A stretch of DNA of 49,304 bases from an uncultured Prochlorococcus sp. (GTDB lineage: Bacteria; Cyanobacteriota; Cyanobacteriia; PCC-6307; Cyanobiaceae), in contig CACNWH010000008.1 in the NCBI GenBank assembly GCA_902624105.1, forward strand, positions 1 through 49,304, given 5' to 3'. The notes below the pieces were generated by a model, which saw only the letters and a list, made by a program, of their open reading frames with translations, was not told where the DNA came from and made no database searches. Position numbers and translations under genes: made by a program. Shown here one piece after another: positions 44,066 to 49,304 of this stretch (within the stretch, counting starts at the first letter, position 1; every line of letters begins with the position of its first letter).

Positions 44066-47000
44066 TTGGTACACATCAATCAAGTCGAGTTTGAAAATTT
44101 TAAGTCTTTTGGTGGAACTGTAAAAGTTCCATTAGAAGAAGGTTTTACTGTAGTAACCGGTCCTAATGGATCTGGTAAAAGTAATATTCTTGATGGTATT
44201 TTGTTTTGTTTAGGATTAGCTAGTAGTAGAGGTATGAGGGCGGAAAGATTACCTGATTTAATAAATACATCAAAAGTAAAAGAGGGAAAGTCTTCTGAAA
44301 CATCTGTTTCGGTAAAATTTCATATTGGGGATTGGTCTCCAAGAGTGAATATAAAAGATTTAGATATTAATGAGGATGAATTATCCTTTTCTCAAGGACA
44401 AAAGGAATGGACTGTATCTCGAAAATTGAAATTAATGCCTGGAGGTTCTTATGCTTCAACATACTTCTCAGATGGTAAATGTTGTACATTGCAGCAAATA
44501 CAGAAACTTTTAAGAGATATTAGGGTGGATCCTGAGGGTAGTAATGTCGTTATGCAAGGCGATGTTACAAGGATCGTATCTATGAGTAATAAAGAAAGGA
44601 GAAATTTAATTGATGAACTTGCTGGAGTTGCATTATTTGATAGCAGAATCGAACAAACACATTTAAAACTTAATGATGTTTATGAAAGACAGGAAAGATG
44701 TGAAATACTTAAGAATGAATTAGAATCTAATAAAGTAAAGCTTGAAAAAGAATGTCAAAAAGCAAAAAAATATAAGGCTCTTAAAGAGAAATTAAATAAT
44801 TTAAATGAAATTAAAAAAGTCTTTTTATATAACAATCAATTACAAAGATTAAAAGAGATTAATAAAAAAGAACTGGATTATGAAAATAAGCAAAATATTT
44901 TTAAAAAAGATTTGAAACAATTGGAAAAAGAAGTAGAAGTTTTGATTAATGCATTGAAAGTAATAGTTGCAGATCTAAAAGGAAAAGGTGAAGATGAATT
45001 GATTCAAGTTAATTCTGAGATTGGAAGTATTAATACTAATTTAAGAGAATTAGAGAGATTATCTGAACTTAACAAAAATGAAGGTCTTAAATTAAAGGAA
45101 AATAGAGATAAAATTGCAGTTTCTAAAAGAAATATTGAAATTGATAAGAAAAATTTAAAAAGTTTTGATGAGAATAAATTAGTTGAATTGGAAGAGGAGA
45201 TAAAAAATTTATCTAATACCCATAAATTATCAAGAAAAAAACTATCTGAGGCTGCAGATGAATCTGGTGAATTTTCTAAGAAAAATTTAGAAATAAATAA
45301 TGAAATTGATAATATAAAAAAAATAATTGAGCCACTTGTAAATAAACAAAGAGTAATTGAAGAAGAAATACTTGAAAATAACACACAAAGAGATGAGATT
45401 TCTTCACAAATCAAATTATTGACAGTAGATAAAAATAGCTTGATCAAATTTGACTCAAGTCAAGACATAGAGATTAAAGACCATACTCACAAATTAAAAA
45501 ATATAAAATCTAAAATAAGTAATTGTAAATCTGAGATAAATGTTCTAACAAAAACTGTTGATAGATTGGGTTATGAAAGATTAAAAATTGAAAAAGATTT
45601 ATCTAAACTTGAAAGTCGTAAAGAAACTTTAAATGAGACTAGGGGTTCATTCGCTTTAAGGATTCTTCTCGAGGCGGGCCTTGAAGGTATTCACGGATAT
45701 GTAGCTCAATTAGGAGAAGTAAAAGAAAAATATCGATATGCTCTTGAAATTGCTGCTGGGAGTAGATTAGGACAAATTGTAGTTGATAATGACTTTGTTG
45801 CTTCTAAAGCAATTGATATTCTTAAGAGAAAAAAAGCGGGTAGATTAACTTTTCTTCCGCTCAATAGATTAAAAAAGTCTAGTAATAATTTTTCTACTGC
45901 AAGATTTGAGATGAAAGATTCGGAGGGTTATGTAGATAAGGCTATCAATTTAATTGATTATGAAGATATTTACAGTGATGTTTTTAATTATGTATTTGGA
46001 GATACTAAAGTTTTCACTGATTTAGATAGAGCAAAGAATGTCAAAATTAAAACAAGAATTGTCACTTTAAGTGGAGAGCTACTTGAAAGTACTGGTGCAA
46101 TTACTGGAGGAAGTAAATTAAATAGAGAATTAATTTTTAGATTTGGTTCTAATGATGATATTGATGAAATTAGTCCTTTTAAAAAACGTTTGTTAGAAAT
46201 TAACGAATCAATTGAGATTGCAAATAATGAGCTTAAAAACAAAAATCTGTTATTAGAGAATCTTCTTCTTAATCAAAGAGAATTAAATGAAATTTTTGTC
46301 TCTATAAAAAAAGAAATAGATTTGAATCATAAATCTATGCAATTAGTTGAAAATAAAATTCAGACGAATTTGTTGAGATTGAAGAAATTAAATGATAAGA
46401 ATAATTTATTGAAAGATAACTTAGATAAAGTTCTGAATGATTCTCTTCCTCATCAAAATAAGTTAAAACAATATGAACAGAATCTTATCAAAATTAATGA
46501 AAATCACCAGAATTCTTCTTTACTCTCAATCAATAAAGATTTTGAGGGGGTTGACTTTGAATTGGAACAATTAATTAAAAAAAGAAATTTATTATTAGAA
46601 CAAAAAAATAATTTAGCATTAAATGAAGAAAGGATTTGTCACGAGCAGAAATTAATTTTATTAAAAGAGAAAAATCTTGTTGACTCTATAAAAGAACTTG
46701 CAACATCGCATCAGGATTGGATCGTTAAGAAAAATGATTTGAAAAAGGAATTATTAAATCTAGAGTCACAGAAAAATAACCTAGAGCAAAATTTAGGAGT
46801 AATGAGGCGTAAAAGAGATGAGTTGAACTCAAAAATATCAAATAATAGACAAGAACAAAATGAAATATCATTAAAATTAGATTATTTAAAAAGAGATATT
46901 GAAAGTCTTGCTGGGGAAAAAAGAAATGAAACTATAAAACTTCAAGAATATAGAAAAATCCTCCCAGATCCTTTACCAGATTTAAATGAATATTCATATA

Positions 47001-47650
47001 AAAACATAGAAGAATTGCAAGTAGAAATATTATCTTTAAATTCGTCTTTAGAAAGTTTGGAGCCAGTGAATATGCTTGCTTTGGATGAATTAGCAGAACT
47101 TGAAGACAGATTGAATGCTCTAGTTGAACGCTTACATATTTTATCTAATGAGAGATCAGAATTATTATTAAGAATTGAAACTGTTTCAACGATGCGTCAA
47201 GAAGCATTTATGGAGGCTTTCGTCGCAGTAGATAAACACTTTAGAGAAATATTTGCAATGCTTTCAGATGGGGACGGATTTCTGCAGCTTGAAAATAAGA
47301 CTACTCCTTTAGATGGAGGATTAACATTAGTTGCTCATCCTAAAGGAAAAAATGTGAGAAGACTAGCCTCAATGTCAGGAGGAGAAAAGTCGTTGACTGC
47401 ATTAAGTTTTTTATTCGCTCTTCAAAAATATAAACCATCTCCTTTTTACGCATTGGATGAGGTTGATAGTTTCTTAGATGGTATAAATGTTGAAAGATTA
47501 TCAAAGCTAATTACTTCTCAGTCTTCAAATGCACAATTTATTGTAGTAAGTCATAGACGTCCTATGATTAATGCATCAATGCGAACTATTGGGGTTGCAC
47601 AAGCGAAGGGTTCCCATACACAAGTAATTGGGTTGCCAAATGCTGCTTAA
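44066..47650 (+). CDS. smc: Chromosome segregation ATPase SMC
   Basis: 1194 aa. N-terminal ATPase head with Walker A TGPNGSGKSN (residues 31-40), two long coiled coils (about 165-500 and 680-1010) rich in Lys, Glu, Asn and Leu, a hinge between them with GIHGYVAQLGEV, LEIAAGSRLGQIVVDND and TGAITGGSKLNRE, and a C-terminal head with SMSGGEKSLTALSFLFAL (ABC signature) and FYALDEVDSFLDG (Walker B). The protein compacts chromosomes and helps segregate origins. The start codon is TTG at 44066 in place of the usual ATG before VHINQVE. ScpA/ScpB genes are not in the window. Confidence 0.96.
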   Translation: MVHINQVEFENFKSFGGTVKVPLEEGFTVVTGPNGSGKSNILDGILFCLGLASSRGMRAERLPDLINTSKVKEGKSSETSVSVKFHIGDWSPRVNIKDLDINEDELSFSQGQKEWTVSRKLKLMPGGSYASTYFSDGKCCTLQQIQKLLRDIRVDPEGSNVVMQGDVTRIVSMSNKERRNLIDELAGVALFDSRIEQTHLKLNDVYERQERCEILKNELESNKVKLEKECQKAKKYKALKEKLNNLNEIKKVFLYNNQLQRLKEINKKELDYENKQNIFKKDLKQLEKEVEVLINALKVIVADLKGKGEDELIQVNSEIGSINTNLRELERLSELNKNEGLKLKENRDKIAVSKRNIEIDKKNLKSFDENKLVELEEEIKNLSNTHKLSRKKLSEAADESGEFSKKNLEINNEIDNIKKIIEPLVNKQRVIEEEILENNTQRDEISSQIKLLTVDKNSLIKFDSSQDIEIKDHTHKLKNIKSKISNCKSEINVLTKTVDRLGYERLKIEKDLSKLESRKETLNETRGSFALRILLEAGLEGIHGYVAQLGEVKEKYRYALEIAAGSRLGQIVVDNDFVASKAIDILKRKKAGRLTFLPLNRLKKSSNNFSTARFEMKDSEGYVDKAINLIDYEDIYSDVFNYVFGDTKVFTDLDRAKNVKIKTRIVTLSGELLESTGAITGGSKLNRELIFRFGSNDDIDEISPFKKRLLEINESIEIANNELKNKNLLLENLLLNQRELNEIFVSIKKEIDLNHKSMQLVENKIQTNLLRLKKLNDKNNLLKDNLDKVLNDSLPHQNKLKQYEQNLIKINENHQNSSLLSINKDFEGVDFELEQLIKKRNLLLEQKNNLALNEERICHEQKLILLKEKNLVDSIKELATSHQDWIVKKNDLKKELLNLESQKNNLEQNLGVMRRKRDELNSKISNNRQEQNEISLKLDYLKRDIESLAGEKRNETIKLQEYRKILPDPLPDLNEYSYKNIEELQVEILSLNSSLESLEPVNMLALDELAELEDRLNALVERLHILSNERSELLLRIETVSTMRQEAFMEAFVAVDKHFREIFAMLSDGDGFLQLENKTTPLDGGLTLVAHPKGKNVRRLASMSGGEKSLTALSFLFALQKYKPSPFYALDEVDSFLDGINVERLSKLITSQSSNAQFIVVSHRRPMINASMRTIGVAQAKGSHTQVIGLPNAA

Positions 47651-47695
47651 ACTCACTATTTTAAATTTTTACGTCAGAATATTAAAAACTGATTT

Positions 47696-48745
47696 ATGAG
47701 TTTGTCTAACATTTCCGCTAATAACGATCCACTGAAAACAATTCCTAGTGATCGTTTATGGCTGCGTTCTGAATTAATGGGGACACAGGTCATTACAACT
47801 GATACTGGCAGAAGACTTGGAGTCGTAGGGGAAGTGGTAGTCGATATTGATAGGAGAGAGGTGGTTGCTCTTGGCCTTAGAGATAATCCTTTAACAAGAT
47901 TTTTGCCTGGATTGCCTAAATGGATGCCTCTAGAGAGTATTAAACAAGTAGGAGATGTAATACTTGTTGATTCTCTCGATTCTTTAAATGATAATTTTAC
48001 TCCTGAAAGGTATAGTAAGGTTATTAATTGCCAAGTCATAACAGAATCAGGCGAATTACTTGGAAGGGTTCTTGGGTTTTCATTCGATATTGAAACTGGA
48101 GAACTTATTTCATTAGTGATGGGAGCGATTGGAGTTCCTTTATTAGGAGAAGGCGTTTTAAGTACATGGGAAATACCAGTAGATGAAATTGTTAGTAGTG
48201 GAACAGATAGAATAATTGTTTATGAAGGAGCTGAAGAAAAATTAAATCAATTAAGTAGCGGATTTCTTGAAAAACTTGGAGTAGGCGGATCTTCCTGGGA
48301 TAATAGAGAATATAGTAAGTATTCATCTAATTTAGTTCCAGTAGAGAATCAATTACTCTCGGGTTCAGAAACAGAAAAAAATAATTATCTTTTAGAAGAA
48401 TCTAAAGAGAACGAATACAACTATGAAGATAGCTATGAGGATGAAATGGAATATGTTGAGGTTGATAATTCTCAAGATAATACTCAAGGTAAAAAGAAAC
48501 TTTACTTGGAGAATGATGATTATCTTGATGAAAGAAAAAGAGATAGGGAATCGAAGAGGAGAAATATTATTGATAATGATTTAGATCAAACAAATAAAAA
48601 AAGAATTAGTTCAAGAAAACTAGCTTCAAAAAGACCCGTTGAGCAAGTTAAAGATACTTTAGATATTGAACCTATTGATACTAAGGAAAAATCATCAATT
48701 GATAATCAAGCTTTAAACTTAAATGAGATAGATGACCCATGGTAA
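47696..48745 (+). CDS. PRC-barrel domain protein with acidic/charged C-terminal tail
   Basis: 349 aa. Two PRC-barrel units (about 25-95 and 104-180: SELMGTQVITTDTGRRLGVVGEVVVD and GELLGRVLGFSFDIE) are followed by a long low-complexity region rich in Asp, Glu, Asn, Lys and Ser (about 215-349) with no predicted fold. PRC-barrel proteins in cyanobacteria are linked to photosynthetic membranes or RNA handling; no substrate can be named. It follows smc by 45 bases on the same strand and ends three bases before the partial LpxB-like gene on the other strand. Confidence 0.85.
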   Translation: MSLSNISANNDPLKTIPSDRLWLRSELMGTQVITTDTGRRLGVVGEVVVDIDRREVVALGLRDNPLTRFLPGLPKWMPLESIKQVGDVILVDSLDSLNDNFTPERYSKVINCQVITESGELLGRVLGFSFDIETGELISLVMGAIGVPLLGEGVLSTWEIPVDEIVSSGTDRIIVYEGAEEKLNQLSSGFLEKLGVGGSSWDNREYSKYSSNLVPVENQLLSGSETEKNNYLLEESKENEYNYEDSYEDEMEYVEVDNSQDNTQGKKKLYLENDDYLDERKRDRESKRRNIIDNDLDQTNKKRISSRKLASKRPVEQVKDTLDIEPIDTKEKSSIDNQALNLNEIDDPW

Positions 48746-48748
48746 AGA

Positions 48749-49304
48749 TTAATTTGTTATTGTTTTTAAAATCAAATTAGATAATTTTTTTACAGCTCCC
48801 TTTTTACCCCTTATCTTTAATAAATTAAATTTTTGTTCTGATAAAATGTTTTTTTCATTTAATAAATAAATAGCTTCATCTGCAATATCTTTTGGTGAAA
48901 TTATGCCAATCCTTTCTGGAATAATTTGTTTATTTGTTTTTATATTTGGCCAAGCAAAGAATTTATTATTTTTTAAATACCATCTTTTAATTATAAAAGT
49001 TTGTATTCTATTGAGTAAGGTAATTTTTCCTATAATCCCAAAGATTCCATCCCATGCATTCATAGCATTTAAGTGTTGTGTAGGTAAAACAACAATCATA
49101 GGAAGATTTATTGCAGCTAATTCAGCAGTATTAGCTCCTACTGTTGTTAGAGCAAGTTTACATTGACTCAAAATATTTTGATTAGAATTTTGGTTTAGGA
49201 TAAAGATTTTTGTATTTTTACAAGTTTCTAAAACATAATCAAAAATAGAATTCTCAATTTTCTTTATGGATTTTATGTTAGAGGAGTAATGTTTAGTGAT
49301 TGGA
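48749..49304 (-). CDS. Lipid-A-disaccharide synthase-related glycosyltransferase, N-terminus beyond window
   Basis: Partial; the frame is open to the last base of the window, so the start is not seen. About 185 C-terminal residues are present. ALTTVGANTAELAAINLPMIVVLPTQ and HLNAMNAWDG are the donor-binding side of a GT-B fold as in the LpxB-related group, which is widespread in cyanobacteria, although most of these lack lipid A of the classic type. Acceptor and product are unknown. Confidence 0.75.
   Translation of the reverse strand, partial: PITKHYSSNIKSIKKIENSIFDYVLETCKNTKIFILNQNSNQNILSQCKLALTTVGANTAELAAINLPMIVVLPTQHLNAMNAWDGIFGIIGKITLLNRIQTFIIKRWYLKNNKFFAWPNIKTNKQIIPERIGIISPKDIADEAIYLLNEKNILSEQKFNLLKIRGKKGAVKKLSNLILKTITN

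Overview
The window is AT-rich, densely packed chromosomal DNA from a marine picocyanobacterium, most probably a high-light-adapted Prochlorococcus. The evidence is a two-piece permuted tmRNA gene (minus strand, about 40931-41206) encoding the tag ANKIVSFSRQTAPVAA, cyanobacterial flv1/flv3 flavodiiron genes, gap2, cobalamin gene cbiD, a lumenal CYP38-type cyclophilin, tiny intergenic gaps, and very low GC in all genes.

Layout. 1-15228 is core metabolism and envelope: rsgA (partial), ebfC, murC-murB, gap2, thiL plus cyclophilin, efp-accB, pdxA, an epimerase-like protein, an HNH protein, small unknowns, a class V aminotransferase, cbiD and guaA. 15229 to about 20950 is an accessory island. It begins at the 3' end of guaA and holds two large modular TPR proteins, one ending in a SAM methyltransferase and one in an OGT-like (GT41) glycosyltransferase. 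Both open with MKGFGE. Between and around them lie repeated copies of the guaA 3' tail and paired direct repeats. 20950-24485 has an Fe-S type PD-(D/E)XK nuclease-like protein, two unknown proteins and penicillin-binding protein 2. 24492-28679 is an FMN reductase-like / Flv1 / Flv3 gene cluster on the minus strand. 28755-38505 is housekeeping: alaS, speA, ndk, thiO-like, gatB, coaE, argJ. 38693-43550 has an orphan ParA with an overlapping small membrane protein, an aldo/keto reductase, the tmRNA, an rRNA methyltransferase and a YqjD/holin-X-like membrane pair. 43624-49304 has a LigD-phosphoesterase-like small protein, smc, a PRC-barrel protein and a partial LpxB-like gene.

Most interesting system: the guaA 3' end is repeated three times (15214, 17838, 17977) in the same orientation. 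Each copy is followed by a tandem pair of 10-mers of form GGTT-nnn-CGT spaced 11 bp. The central triplet (TCC, TTA or ACA) is shared within a pair but differs between copies. A TCC pair also sits at the right end of the methyltransferase unit. This looks like a stacked array of site-specifically integrated, integrase-less cargo units that rebuild the guaA C-terminus, with paired recombinase arm sites of diverging specificity. No recombinase gene is present in the window, so mobilisation would have to be in trans or historical.

Many convergent gene pairs share stop codons in a 4-nt overlap (TTAG/CTAA), leaving no room for terminators. No tRNA, rRNA, CRISPR array or IS transposase was found.
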